Shown here piece by piece: positions 1 to 8,427 of a DNA stretch of 64,000 nucleotides. This DNA comes from an unicellular cyanobacterium SU2. Lineage in GTDB: Bacteria > Cyanobacteriota > Cyanobacteriia > Cyanobacteriales > Microcystaceae. Both the position numbers and the translations under genes were made by a program. The notes under the pieces are model-generated. The model was not told where the DNA came from, did not search any database, and saw only the letters and a list, made by a program, of their open reading frames with translations. The number at the start of each line of letters is the position of its first letter. The first letter of the stretch is position 1. Location: assembly GCA_002110465.1 (NCBI GenBank), contig NEED01000023.1, positions 145,139 through 209,138 of the forward strand. The letters are read 5' to 3'.

Positions 1-1737
1 ATTTTCGTACCAGTGATAGTCGGTTAAAATTGAATCGTAAAGCAGAAAGCTGTTTGTTATTTTTTGTGAGCTTTGAGTCGTTGAAGTTTCCGTATTTTGA
101 CTTTGAGAGCGGTCGAATTTATCTCTAGCATTTGAGTCATCTGGTGGAAAGGTCTCAGAGAACTCGCCAATGCTTACTTCAAAATTACGTCCTTCCCAAG
201 TATTACTTTCACGCCAAAAAAAGGTGAATTGGATTGACTCGCAATCAGTTTCAGGAATAGCAATATCTACATAGGCTGAATCAGCAGCTCCTTTAGACAA
301 AGCATCTTTTTTGGTTTGCCAATTATCATCTGTCCAATGAAGACCAAAAGGAGTCTGAGCCTTAATGCGTAAATTACTACCAGGTTCGACTACAGATACG
401 GGAGTGTCAACCGTCCAAACTACACGACTGAGCTCTTCAACTCCACTCAAAAGACCTTTCACCGACTCTATACCTCGCTCATCTTCAAGTGCGGTAAAAC
501 AGCGATCTAGCTGTTCGATATAAGGTAGATCTTCTTTTTGTAAAACAGAATGCATAACCTCGAAAAGCTCTTCTTCTTCTGGTTGTGGCACTTGACGCTG
601 TTCTAGCCAGAGTTTGACTGAAGTATGGATCTGCTTCCTTACCCATGATTTATCAGGTAAAGGAGTTAGGCTTTCGGCAAACTCCAACATCAATTCAGGA
701 GACCAAGCTGGACGCTCTGTTCGTAAAGCTTCATACAGCTTTTGATAGCCTGGCACAATCGTGTCTGATACCTCATCGAAAACGGTTCTAAATTCTTCTG
801 TAGGCACTAGTGTTTCGATCAAACCAGGCAGTAGCTGGGGTAACAACGGTGGTACGTCATTGTGAATGAGATGGTGAGCATCAGCGATCCAGCCTGCTAC
901 CAAACTGTGCAATGCGACTAAAAGCTGACTGAATACTTTAATATCTTCTTGACTCGGCTTATCAGCACCGCGACGTTTAGCTAGCTCAAAAATTAATTCT
1001 CGGTGATTGAGGTCGTCAAGGATATTTTCGTAAACTGGTTCTTGCTGTCCCAATCCCCAGTAAGCAGCATTAAAATTAAGATAATCGCCATTAACTTGCG
1101 ACTCAATTGCCAAAGTAGGCTGAGAACTCAACATTGAAAACAGAGCCGTGATGCTAGCTTCACTGTGAAAACGATTGCTCGCCCAAGCACCACCCAAAAA
1201 TTTAACTGGTCTTACCGAACGGTGCAGGGAATAATGCTGGTTGAGAAATTTCCGCAGTCCCTGAGTCAAATCCGTTTCAATTCTTAGAGGAGAGGACTGA
1301 GCCACATAGCGGTCGAAGTTTACTTCTGGAGGCGAAATAATTACCATCAGACGTTTTGAGCCATTGCTAGAGTGAGAACCGAGAATTTGACTAGCAGTAA
1401 CGCTTAAGGGCCAGTTTTCCCAAATTTTGTGGGCTTCAGCCGTCTGAAGTGCAGTTTCTCGTTGTTTGTTAGCCATCAATAGCTGCGTTTGGCGGTTATA
1501 GGTAGCGAGTTGTTCCTGTAGCTCTTTTTGCCGCTCGAATTGCTGCCACTGAAATTTCTCTTGTCTTTCAACTCGGAGTTTTTCTAGCTCTATCTGTGTT
1601 TGGCGACGCTTTTGTTCTAGTTCGGCGTTGGCAGCAATCATCAGATCGGTATTTCTCGCTTGCACTAAGCTAGAAATAACCGATCCGAAACAGCGGATCG
1701 CTGATGGTAGTACATCTTTATGGACTGGATATGACAT
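1..1737 (-). CDS. Partial large protein of unknown function, C-terminus beyond the window
   Basis: The reading frame is open from an ATG at 1737 to position 1 (579 codons) with no stop, so the C-terminus is missing. A GAAGG-type ribosome binding site lies about 10 bases upstream. Residues about 40-100 are rich in Glu, Gln and Arg and look like a coiled coil. The middle is helical with no motif I know. Near residues 470-540 is a Trp-rich stretch (HWTDDNWQ, then FTFFW and NTWEGRNF). It resembles the beta-sandwich carbohydrate-binding-type domains attached to some glucan-active enzymes; that is a weak inference. No signal peptide is visible. It is followed on the same strand, upstream, by the repeat protein at 1861-2877, so the two may be co-transcribed. 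I do not recognise the family. Confidence 0.75.
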   Translation of the reverse strand, partial: MSYPVHKDVLPSAIRCFGSVISSLVQARNTDLMIAANAELEQKRRQTQIELEKLRVERQEKFQWQQFERQKELQEQLATYNRQTQLLMANKQRETALQTAEAHKIWENWPLSVTASQILGSHSSNGSKRLMVIISPPEVNFDRYVAQSSPLRIETDLTQGLRKFLNQHYSLHRSVRPVKFLGGAWASNRFHSEASITALFSMLSSQPTLAIESQVNGDYLNFNAAYWGLGQQEPVYENILDDLNHRELIFELAKRRGADKPSQEDIKVFSQLLVALHSLVAGWIADAHHLIHNDVPPLLPQLLPGLIETLVPTEEFRTVFDEVSDTIVPGYQKLYEALRTERPAWSPELMLEFAESLTPLPDKSWVRKQIHTSVKLWLEQRQVPQPEEEELFEVMHSVLQKEDLPYIEQLDRCFTALEDERGIESVKGLLSGVEELSRVVWTVDTPVSVVEPGSNLRIKAQTPFGLHWTDDNWQTKKDALSKGAADSAYVDIAIPETDCESIQFTFFWRESNTWEGRNFEVSIGEFSETFPPDDSNARDKFDRSQSQNTETSTTQSSQKITNSFLLYDSILTDYHWYEN

Positions 1738-1860
1738 TTTCTTGTTACCTTCTTCTATTGGATTGGAAAATAACTTTCGCCAACTTTCTAGTACCAAAAA
1801 AAGAATAAACGTATCTCTACCGAAAAGCTGGCGTTTCAAGCGTTGGGAACGATAACGTAT

Positions 1861-2877
1861 TTATTGCCACGATCGATCGTAAGTAAAATGCGTTTTAAGT
1901 GGCTCAGAGGTTAACTGGGCAGCTCGTTCTTCAGTAAAATATGAAGCATCCATTTGGGCGTATTCTCGTGCTTTTGCTTGATAGCGATCGGCATCATAGC
2001 CATACGAACTCGCCGCCATTTCGTACTCTAGTGCTTTACGTTTATGAATATGTACATCAGCTCCCCACCATCCACGCATAGCGGCATCCATAACTCCAGT
2101 GGTAGATCGGGGATCGTAGTTAATTCCGTGGGCTAATGCTTCTTTGTAGTAATGCTCGTTTAATGCCTCTTTTCCATCCATCCGATTCAATTCAGCCTCC
2201 GTATCCTGAGCAGCACTTCTTTCATCATCCGCCCACTGTTCCCTGCTGAGCTGCTCATTGTGCGCTTCCTTAGCTAGTTCCTGGTAGTGTTCGACAACAC
2301 TTTGTTTTAACTGTTCGAGATCGGTAGGCGAACCATAGGCACTGCCAAACCGTACATCATCATGGCTGTCTTGATACCTATCGGGCGAATAATGATCGGT
2401 CTGTTGGTAGTGATTATCCTGATGCGATTCGGCATATGGTGAATGGTTATCAGCCCAGTTTTCGCCTTGGTTGCCAAACTGAGTTTCACTAGGTTCATAC
2501 CAATTCTCTCCCTGCCCCGACGGATATGAGGAGTAGTCCGCAGCCTGATAGGCCGAAGTTTGGTCGTACCAGTTGCCATCCTGGTTGTTATCTACTGACT
2601 GAGAGTAATGTTGTTCGGGATTGCTATTGTATTGATTGCCAAACTGAGTTTCACCAGATTCATGCCAATTTTCCTGCCCCGACGGATATGAGGAGTAGTC
2701 CTCAGTCTGATAAGGCGAAGTTTGGTCATACCAGTTCCCATTCTGATTGTCATCTAGCGACTGAGAGTAATCTGGTTCAGGATTGCTATTGTAGTCTGGT
2801 TCTGTTTCAAAAGTCGGTAGTGTGTCTTGTACGGTATTTATATCCTGATGATTTTGCCAATAGTCTTCAGTATCCAT
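1861..2877 (-). CDS. Hypothetical protein with Tyr/Asn/Gln-rich tandem repeats
   Basis: This 338-residue protein has two parts. Residues 1-180 are low in complexity and dominated by Tyr, Asn, Gln, Ser, Asp and Gly. They include two successive units of about 54-55 residues (29-82 and 83-137) and a degenerate third. Residues 185-338 are a charged, mostly helical region with many Ala, Glu and Tyr. There is no signal peptide, membrane segment or enzyme motif. The N-terminal composition is that of a disordered, prion-like region, which elsewhere can drive condensation or adhesion; no function can be assigned here. It lies 124 bases upstream of the partial gene at 1-1737 on the same strand. Confidence 0.7.
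   Translation of the reverse strand: MDTEDYWQNHQDINTVQDTLPTFETEPDYNSNPEPDYSQSLDDNQNGNWYDQTSPYQTEDYSSYPSGQENWHESGETQFGNQYNSNPEQHYSQSVDNNQDGNWYDQTSAYQAADYSSYPSGQGENWYEPSETQFGNQGENWADNHSPYAESHQDNHYQQTDHYSPDRYQDSHDDVRFGSAYGSPTDLEQLKQSVVEHYQELAKEAHNEQLSREQWADDERSAAQDTEAELNRMDGKEALNEHYYKEALAHGINYDPRSTTGVMDAAMRGWWGADVHIHKRKALEYEMAASSYGYDADRYQAKAREYAQMDASYFTEERAAQLTSEPLKTHFTYDRSWQ
2467..2793 (-). repeat. Two tandem 162-165 bp coding repeats
   Basis: Two in-frame copies (2632-2793 and 2467-2631) encode units beginning YNSNPE, carrying GNWYDQTS and YSSYPSGQ, and ending TQFGNQ. The copies differ at scattered positions, so the duplication is not brand new. Confidence 0.85.
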
Positions 2878-3039
2878 TATTAACGTTTCCTCTATCGCGA
2901 TCGATTAAACACTTATTGTTATCATTTAATTGTGTGTTATTTACATTTTATTGTCACTTATAACAACATGGTGTAAACTTTTTTATCAATGATTGTAGGT
3001 TAAGATGTATTAAGAGATTTACTCAAACCACCTGCGTAA

Positions 3040-3543
3040 ATGATTGTATGGAAGCTTAATCAGGTAATGGCTCAAAAGCGCATTACGGGAAAACAATTAG
3101 CCGAAGCACTTAACACTCACGTTAATACGGTGTATCGACTCCGACGTGCTGACCGAATGCCTTCTGTAGATGGAGAGTTATTAGATAAACTTTGCCAAAG
3201 TTTGAATTGTACTCCAACTGATTTGATTGAGTATCGACCAGAAAACGGTGGGAAAAGTCTGCAACAGCAGCCTTCTATGAAAAGCAAGCGAGCTAAAGCT
3301 TTAAATAATCAAGCCCACATTACAGCAGCAGAAGTCAATTCTCTAGCCGAGCAGATTGTTTCGCTAGCTGCTCCTATGATTTCACAGGTCGCTCAAAAGG
3401 CTGTAGATAACTACTTGTCTTCTAACTCAAATGGTCACAAACGCTCATCCACTGGCAAGGACGAAGATGTAACTATTCACACCCCCCCCTTGAAAGTACA
3501 AGAGAACATCGGTTATGCTGAGGAGCATGACAAGACTGGATAA
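3040..3543 (+). CDS. XRE/Cro-type helix-turn-helix regulator
   Basis: This 167-residue protein starts with a classic Cro/CI-type helix-turn-helix at residues 1-68. The recognition region has TGKQLAEALNTHVNTVYRL, followed by the typical LDKLCQSLNCTPTDLIEY ending. Residues 80-167 form a polar tail of unknown role. It is probably a DNA-binding repressor of local genes, perhaps itself or the divergent gene at 2877. It overlaps the start of the next small ORF (3515) by 29 bases. A run of eight C residues around 3481-3490 lies in the tail and is a likely spot for frameshift or sequencing error. Confidence 0.8.
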   Translation: MIVWKLNQVMAQKRITGKQLAEALNTHVNTVYRLRRADRMPSVDGELLDKLCQSLNCTPTDLIEYRPENGGKSLQQQPSMKSKRAKALNNQAHITAAEVNSLAEQIVSLAAPMISQVAQKAVDNYLSSNSNGHKRSSTGKDEDVTIHTPPLKVQENIGYAEEHDKTG

Positions 3544-3703
3544 AAATGACCTGGCGCAAATGAATGACGACTATTTTCGCTCTCTCGAAAAAGAGCAGTT
3601 AGTCGAAGTCGCCAAAAATCTCCATAATCTAGCGGTCAAGCAATTAGAAAATTTAGAAGTTAACTCAAAGGGTAGTGATTCCCATGTAGTGGAAAATTTT
3701 TGA
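3515..3703 (+). pseudogene. Small gene broken by an IS1-like insertion
   Basis: The frame encodes 62 residues, but the last ten (GSDSHVVENF) come from the terminal inverted repeat of the element starting at 3671. The original coding part therefore ends near residue 52. The remaining stretch (DYFRSLEKEQLVEVAKNLHNLA) resembles the N-termini of IS66-type transposases and related mobile genes in cyanobacteria; I hold this only loosely. Sequence beyond the element (4181 on) does not look like a continuation of the same protein, so more than a clean insertion happened. Confidence 0.55.
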
Positions 3704-4180
3704 GTAGTGAATTTGTATTAGCTAGGAGACAAAAAAGGCAAGGATTAGTCAACTTCGGTTATAATAGGCTTAGCTCCGATTAAAATTTCAAGTCTGCTCC
3801 TTTTTAATTATAGAAAAACCAGAGAAATTGTTGGTTGCTACATAGGCGATCGCTCCCGTGAATCGGCTAAAAAACTTTGGGCTTCGCTGCCACCAGTTTA
3901 TCGTTAATGTGCCGTAGCTTATACGGATTTCTGGTCAGCTTATAATACAGTTATTCCTCCCCAAAGTCATCGACCAGTTTATAAAGATAGTGGTGAAACT
4001 AACCATATTGAACGGTTCAATAATACCCTTCGCCAAAGAATATCTCGCTTAGTTCGAGAAACTTTATCCTTTTCTAAGAAAGTAGAAAATCATATCGGGG
4101 CTATTTGGTATTTCATCCACCATTACAATGTTAAGGTTTCTAACAGTTTATAAATTTTCCACTACATGGGAATCACTACC
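3671..4180 (+). mobile_element. Decayed IS1-like element with intact ends
   Basis: Terminal inverted repeats of about 29 bases are almost perfect (3671-3699 and 4152-4180; each end reads GGTAGTGATTCCCATGTAGT inwards). Only about 510 bp lie between the outer ends, shorter than a full IS1-family element of about 750-800 bp, so the 5' half (InsA region) seems deleted. No target-site duplication is visible outside the ends (CTCAAAG before, TATTCAA after). Confidence 0.85.
3719..4147 (+). pseudogene. IS1-family transposase (InsB-like) remnant
   Basis: Translation gives IS1 transposase signatures such as AYTDFWSAYN, TNHIERFNNTLRQRISRLVR and GAIWYFIHHYN. The frame carries a TAA near 3904, just before CAVAYTDFW where a Gln codon is expected, and further stops and frame changes upstream around 3770-3810. 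It cannot make a working transposase, but its ends could be mobilised in trans by a related IS1. Confidence 0.85.
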
Positions 4181-4309
4181 TATTCAACCAGATGGAACAC
4201 TAGGCTCTACTTGGATTGCAAATTCTCAATATATTTATATGGGTAGCCATGAAAGACTTACCGTTGAAAAAAGACAAGAAATGATTAAAAATGAGAGTCA
4301 GTATGATTA
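4181..4309 (+). pseudogene. Orphan 3' gene fragment after the IS1-like element
   Basis: About 42 codons from the right end of the element to a stop at 4308 encode a polar tail (PDGTLGSTWIANSQYIYMG then LTVEKRQEMIKNESQYD). There is no start of its own: the nearest ATG (4128) lies inside the element. It looks like the end of a gene cut by rearrangement. Its family is not recognised. Confidence 0.4.
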
Positions 4310-4369
4310 AAAGAAAATACTTCTTTGTTTTTTACTTAATGGGATAATTTTTTCAATTCTATGTATTAT

Positions 4370-5185
4370 TCAACCCTGCTGACACCATAAAGCTACTACT
4401 AAAAACCCAAATAACTGAACCAAAACAATACTTGGACCACTAGGAAGATCGATCGCCCCAGAAATAACCATTCCCATTACTCCACTGGTGGCACCTATGG
4501 CAGCAGCAGTGACTAAAAAAGGGACAAACTGCTGACAAATTAATCTAGAAGTTGCAGCAGGAATAACTAAAAAAGCATTTACCAATAAAATCCCAACAGC
4601 ACGAATAGTTAGAGCAATCGTAATTGCTAAAAGCACGATAAAAAAATAACGATTGCTGCTAACAGGTACGCCTTTTACTAAAGCTAAATCGCTGTTTAGG
4701 GTAAGTAATATTTGCTCTGGTAAACTAATCATAATCCAGGCTATAGTTCCAGCTAAAAGTAATAATAATAAAATCAAATCGGTATTACTAATAGCTAGAA
4801 TATCTCCAAATAAAATCGATAATAAATTACCCCGATATCCCTTTAAATAACTAAAACCAATTGTGCCTAAAGCGATCGATGCCGATAGAGAAATACACAA
4901 TACGGTATCGCTACCGAGATCAGTTCTGTCAATTAAATAAATAACTCCTAAACCAAAAGCAACGGTAAAACCAATCAATGTCCAAGTGGTAGGAAGTTCT
5001 AATAAAGCAGCTAAAACCACTCCTAGCATCGCCGAATGTCCCACTGTATCCCCGAATAGGGAGAGACGACGCAGGATTAAAAAGCTACCCAAAATGCCCC
5101 CTAAAATACCAAGCAGTACGCCACCTACTATCGCCCGTTGCATAAAGGGTAAACTAAAAAGATTCAGGAAGTTGACTAGATTCAT
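4370..5185 (-). CDS. znuB: Zinc ABC transporter permease ZnuB
   Basis: A 271-residue polytopic inner-membrane protein of the ABC-3 family (ZnuB/MntB/TroC type). It has about eight hydrophobic segments and the family pattern GGILGSFLILRRLSLFGDTVGHSAMLG, given in part, at residues 25-55, where the coupling helix region and membrane His/Asp residues lie. With ZnuC it forms the pore that brings metal released by the periplasmic binding protein into the cytoplasm. Its start overlaps the end of znuC by 32 bases, which points to translational coupling. The His-rich partner ZnuA and the Zur-like box upstream favour zinc over manganese. Confidence 0.9.
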   Translation of the reverse strand: MNLVNFLNLFSLPFMQRAIVGGVLLGILGGILGSFLILRRLSLFGDTVGHSAMLGVVLAALLELPTTWTLIGFTVAFGLGVIYLIDRTDLGSDTVLCISLSASIALGTIGFSYLKGYRGNLLSILFGDILAISNTDLILLLLLLAGTIAWIMISLPEQILLTLNSDLALVKGVPVSSNRYFFIVLLAITIALTIRAVGILLVNAFLVIPAATSRLICQQFVPFLVTAAAIGATSGVMGMVISGAIDLPSGPSIVLVQLFGFLVVALWCQQG

Positions 5186-5945
5186 TATGATGATGACAAG
5201 TGGGACTAACTAAAGCACCGTATATGTGCAAGAGATTTTCGGGGGTGAGAGTGGTTTGAGGGGAACCTTGATAAAGTAAGCGACGGTTTAAACAAATTAC
5301 CGAGTCACAATACCGACTGACTAAATCTAAATCGTGGGAAACTTCCAAAATCGTCCAATTTTGTTCTTTTTGAAGATTATTGAGTAAAGCAGCAAATTCC
5401 ATTTCTCCCGTAGCATCTACCCCGGCTAAAGCTTCATCGAGAATTAAAAGGCGACGGGGAACCACTAAACAATAAGCTAATAAAACTCGCTTTAATTCCC
5501 CTCCGCTCAGAGTACCGATTTTTTGTTGAGCTTGTTTGGTTAGATGAACTTGTTCTAACGCTTGATGGATAATCTCTCGTTTCCGTTTGCGATCGCACCA
5601 CCAATATTTGCTATTTAAGCCTAAACCCACTAATTCTGATACGATTAAAGGAAAAGTACGCTCAAAGGGAAACTTTTGGGGAATATAGCCAATTTGCTGT
5701 TTTAATCGCTTTGACCGTTTACCATTCCCATCAAACAAGCTAATTTCACCTGACTGCGCTTCAATTAACCCTAAAATAGATTTAAGCAAGGTACTTTTCC
5801 CTGCACCATTTGGACCGATAATGGCCGTATGAGTGCCTGGGAATAATTCAAAAGAGACATTATCAACTGCTAGATATTCCCCACGCATTACCGATAAATC
5901 TTTCACTGTAACAATGGGTTGGGGAATAGATACGTTTTGATACAT
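5154..5945 (-). CDS. znuC: Zinc ABC transporter ATPase ZnuC
   Basis: A 263-residue ABC ATPase with Walker A GPNGAGKST near residue 44, a Q-loop at IPQKFPF, signature LSGGELKRV near 146 and Walker B LLILDEALAG near 168, followed by the switch His in EVSHD. It energises zinc import through ZnuB. Length and motifs are normal for the family. The C-terminus ends in a His-containing stretch (CHHHNESS), which might bind metal. It sits 60 bases downstream of znuA and overlaps znuB, so the three form one operon. Confidence 0.92.
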   Translation of the reverse strand: MYQNVSIPQPIVTVKDLSVMRGEYLAVDNVSFELFPGTHTAIIGPNGAGKSTLLKSILGLIEAQSGEISLFDGNGKRSKRLKQQIGYIPQKFPFERTFPLIVSELVGLGLNSKYWWCDRKRKREIIHQALEQVHLTKQAQQKIGTLSGGELKRVLLAYCLVVPRRLLILDEALAGVDATGEMEFAALLNNLQKEQNWTILEVSHDLDLVSRYCDSVICLNRRLLYQGSPQTTLTPENLLHIYGALVSPTCHHHNESSQLPESF

Positions 5946-6005
5946 TCAATTCACTAATTTGATTTAAGCAGAGGAAAATAGCAAGAATAAAAAATTGATA
6001 ACTGA

Positions 6006-7031
6006 TTATTGACACGCTCTTAACAATGCCTCTAAATTACTCTGCATAGCTTGAAAATAATATTGCGGATCTGTTTCTCCTGAACTAATAGGGTTAATGG
6101 TTTCGAGAGATAGATTTAAGTCACTGGATATTTGCTCAATGCGTTTGTCTTCAATTCCTGGTTCAGTGAATAAAGCTTTAACAGAATGTTCTTTAGTTAG
6201 TTGTTGTACCCGTTGGATATCTTGGGGAGTAATGCTATCTTCAGGAATATGAACGATTGCTTCTTGTTGCAGTCCGTAGCGTTGCGCTAAATGGCCGTAA
6301 GCATCGTGAAACGTAATAAAATTACAACCTTGAACGGGTGTTAATTGTTCTTTAAATTCACTGTCTAACTGTTGTAGTTGTTGAATATAAGCGTCTGCAT
6401 TGCTACGATAGCTATCTGCATTACTGGGATCGATTTCAATTAACCTATCTCTAATATTAGCTACCTGTTGTTGCGCGAAAACAGGATCTAACCAGACGTG
6501 AGGATCTTTCCCTCCGTGATGGTGATGTCCGTGTTCATCATGTTTATGTTCGTCATGTCCGTGTTCATCATGTTTATGTTCATCATGTTTATGTTCCTCT
6601 TTTCTTACTTCTATTCCTTCACTAGCATCAATTTGCTGAAGTTCAGAATTACCTGCATTGGCAACTAAATCTGATAGAAACGCTTCTAAACCCAAACCAT
6701 TTTCTATTAAAATATCTGCTTGTGCTAACAATTTAGCATCTTCTGGGGTGGCTTGATAGTCATGAACTTCTGCACCAGGGGAAATCAAAATATCGACTTG
6801 TCCCGTATCTTCTACGACAGCTTTAGTAAACAAATGAACGGGTAAAAAAGTAGTGACAATCTTAAGGTCAGAACTTGTTTCGGGTGTAGGATCAGAACTT
6901 GTTGGGGGTGTGGGTTCTGTACCACAAGCGATCGCCATCAAACCAGTGACAGTAGCAAGGAAAAATCGTTGTAAAGATGCTTTGGGATGAAGGCGATGGA
7001 GTATGGAAGGATATTGATTAGTAGAACTCAT
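6006..7031 (-). CDS. znuA: Periplasmic zinc-binding protein ZnuA
   Basis: A 341-residue cluster A-I metal-binding protein. Residues 20-36 are a hydrophobic export signal ending in IACG, a possible but imperfect lipoprotein site. Metal-ligand positions visible are His66 (TFLPVHL), His90 (GAEVHDYQ) and His178 (DPHVWLD). A His/Asp/Glu-rich loop at residues 147-172, built of HKHDEHGHDE-like repeats, is typical of zinc-specific ZnuA proteins and is thought to capture or sense zinc. The gene is first of the znuACB operon. Its start lies 30 bases from a pair of Zur-like boxes, so repression by zinc-loaded Zur is expected. Confidence 0.93.
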   Translation of the reverse strand: MSSTNQYPSILHRLHPKASLQRFFLATVTGLMAIACGTEPTPPTSSDPTPETSSDLKIVTTFLPVHLFTKAVVEDTGQVDILISPGAEVHDYQATPEDAKLLAQADILIENGLGLEAFLSDLVANAGNSELQQIDASEGIEVRKEEHKHDEHKHDEHGHDEHKHDEHGHHHHGGKDPHVWLDPVFAQQQVANIRDRLIEIDPSNADSYRSNADAYIQQLQQLDSEFKEQLTPVQGCNFITFHDAYGHLAQRYGLQQEAIVHIPEDSITPQDIQRVQQLTKEHSVKALFTEPGIEDKRIEQISSDLNLSLETINPISSGETDPQYYFQAMQSNLEALLRACQ

Positions 7032-7061
7032 AAAGTTTAGTCGATAAATGGTTAATTAACA

Positions 7062-7096
7062 TGATAACCATTATTATACAATGAGAATGATTATCA
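7062..7096. promoter_or_regulatory. Two Zur-type boxes in the znuA/oxidoreductase divergent promoter
   Basis: The sequence TGAGAATGATTATCA (7082-7096) matches the cyanobacterial Zur pattern TGATAAT-N-ATTATCA at 13 of 14 arm positions. A weaker copy, TGATAACCATTATTA, lies at 7062-7076, centred 20 bp away. Both are between the divergent starts of znuA (7031) and the FAD protein (7116). Fur boxes are similar; zinc genes on one side favour Zur. Confidence 0.75.
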
Positions 7097-7115
7097 TTCT
7101 TTTTATTACAGGACA

Positions 7116-8327
7116 ATGAAATTACCCAATTATATAGACCTAGGGATTATTGGGGCAGGGGTTCAGGCTCTAACGTTGACCACCCACCTCTTACAAAAAA
7201 GCGCGAAGTATGATCATAAATTTTTAGTTTTCGATCCCAGTCAAACTTGGATGAGTCAATGGCAGCAACAATTTGCAGCACAACAAATTCCTTCTTTGCG
7301 ATCGCCTGCGGTTCATCATCCTGATCCTAACCCACATCAATTAAGAACTTTTGCTGAACATAGACATCATGAATTGTTTTCTCCTTATGATAGACCAGGG
7401 ACAAAACTATTTAATGATTTCTGTGATGAAGTTATTCGTCGCTGGAAGTTAACTGATAAGGTTTATCCAGCTAAAATTATCCAGATTCTACCAATTAAAT
7501 GTGCTTTACGTTCGCGATTTCAATTGGTTTTAGACACGGGAGAAACTATTCTGACTCGTAGAGTGGTACTAGCTACGGGAAGCGGAAAAAGACAGTTTCC
7601 TGATTGGGTAGATAATATTACCTCAGATTACCCCTCAGAGAGATTATGTCATTCTCAACAGGTAAATCTCAATCAACTTAAGTTAACAGGAGAAAGGATT
7701 TTAATTGTTGGTGGTGGATTAACTAGCGGACATTTAGCTAAAGGTGCGATCAAACTGGGGGCAACTGTTATGTTAATGACCAGAAAACAGTTACAAGAAA
7801 AAATCTTTGATGCTGATCCGGGTTGGTTGGGGCCGAAATATCTCAAAGACTTTCACGCCCAAACTGATTGGTCTATCCGTTACCAACAAATACAGCAAGC
7901 TCGTAATGGTGGTTCAATGACTCCTGAAATGATGCTGCAATTAAGAAAGGCAGTCTCTGAAGGCACAATGATAATCAATGAATGTTGTCAAGTTGGGACT
8001 GCACAATGGCAAAATAATCTCTGGCAGGTTTATTGTGACGACGGAAGTAAACATCAATTTAACCGTATCTGGTTGGCTACTGGTACAAAATTTAGTGCGA
8101 TAGAACATCCTCTGTTGCAAGAGGTAGTTGAGGTTTATCCCACAGAAATAGTTAACGGTTTACCCGTACTAGATAAATATTTACGTCTCCCCAAGTCTAA
8201 CTTTTTTATTATGGGCGGTTTAGCTGCTTTACAAATTGGTCCTGTTGCCAGAAATATTCATGGTGGGAAAATGGCTTGTCGACGTATTGTGCCAGCAATT
8301 GTTAAACCCAGTTTGGCGATTAACTGA
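7116..8327 (+). CDS. FAD/NAD(P)-binding oxidoreductase, probably zinc-responsive
   Basis: A 403-residue flavoprotein-like enzyme with two Rossmann motifs: GIIGAGVQA near residue 11 (FAD) and LIVGGGLTSG near residue 196 (NAD(P)). The ATGSG and ATGTKF segments are typical of the second strand of such folds. Layout resembles the lysine/ornithine N-monooxygenase-like group, but the substrate is unknown. It is divergent from znuA across shared Zur boxes, which suggests induction under zinc shortage. A role in metal acquisition, for example in metallophore chemistry, is possible but not shown. The start ATG has AGGA about 5 bases upstream. Confidence 0.75.
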   Translation: MKLPNYIDLGIIGAGVQALTLTTHLLQKSAKYDHKFLVFDPSQTWMSQWQQQFAAQQIPSLRSPAVHHPDPNPHQLRTFAEHRHHELFSPYDRPGTKLFNDFCDEVIRRWKLTDKVYPAKIIQILPIKCALRSRFQLVLDTGETILTRRVVLATGSGKRQFPDWVDNITSDYPSERLCHSQQVNLNQLKLTGERILIVGGGLTSGHLAKGAIKLGATVMLMTRKQLQEKIFDADPGWLGPKYLKDFHAQTDWSIRYQQIQQARNGGSMTPEMMLQLRKAVSEGTMIINECCQVGTAQWQNNLWQVYCDDGSKHQFNRIWLATGTKFSAIEHPLLQEVVEVYPTEIVNGLPVLDKYLRLPKSNFFIMGGLAALQIGPVARNIHGGKMACRRIVPAIVKPSLAIN

Positions 8328-8427
8328 TTTTTGGCTTGAAGATGCGATCGCGCTTTCTAACCCACTAAGAATTCAAGTATCTTGTACTATTGAACTAGAT
8401 AGATTTAGCCATCATCCTTAAATACCC

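Noticed and set aside
2526..2963. 145-codon open frame on the plus strand
   Set aside because: It is the reverse shadow of the repeat protein at 1861-2877, with repeat-derived composition and no own ribosome site.
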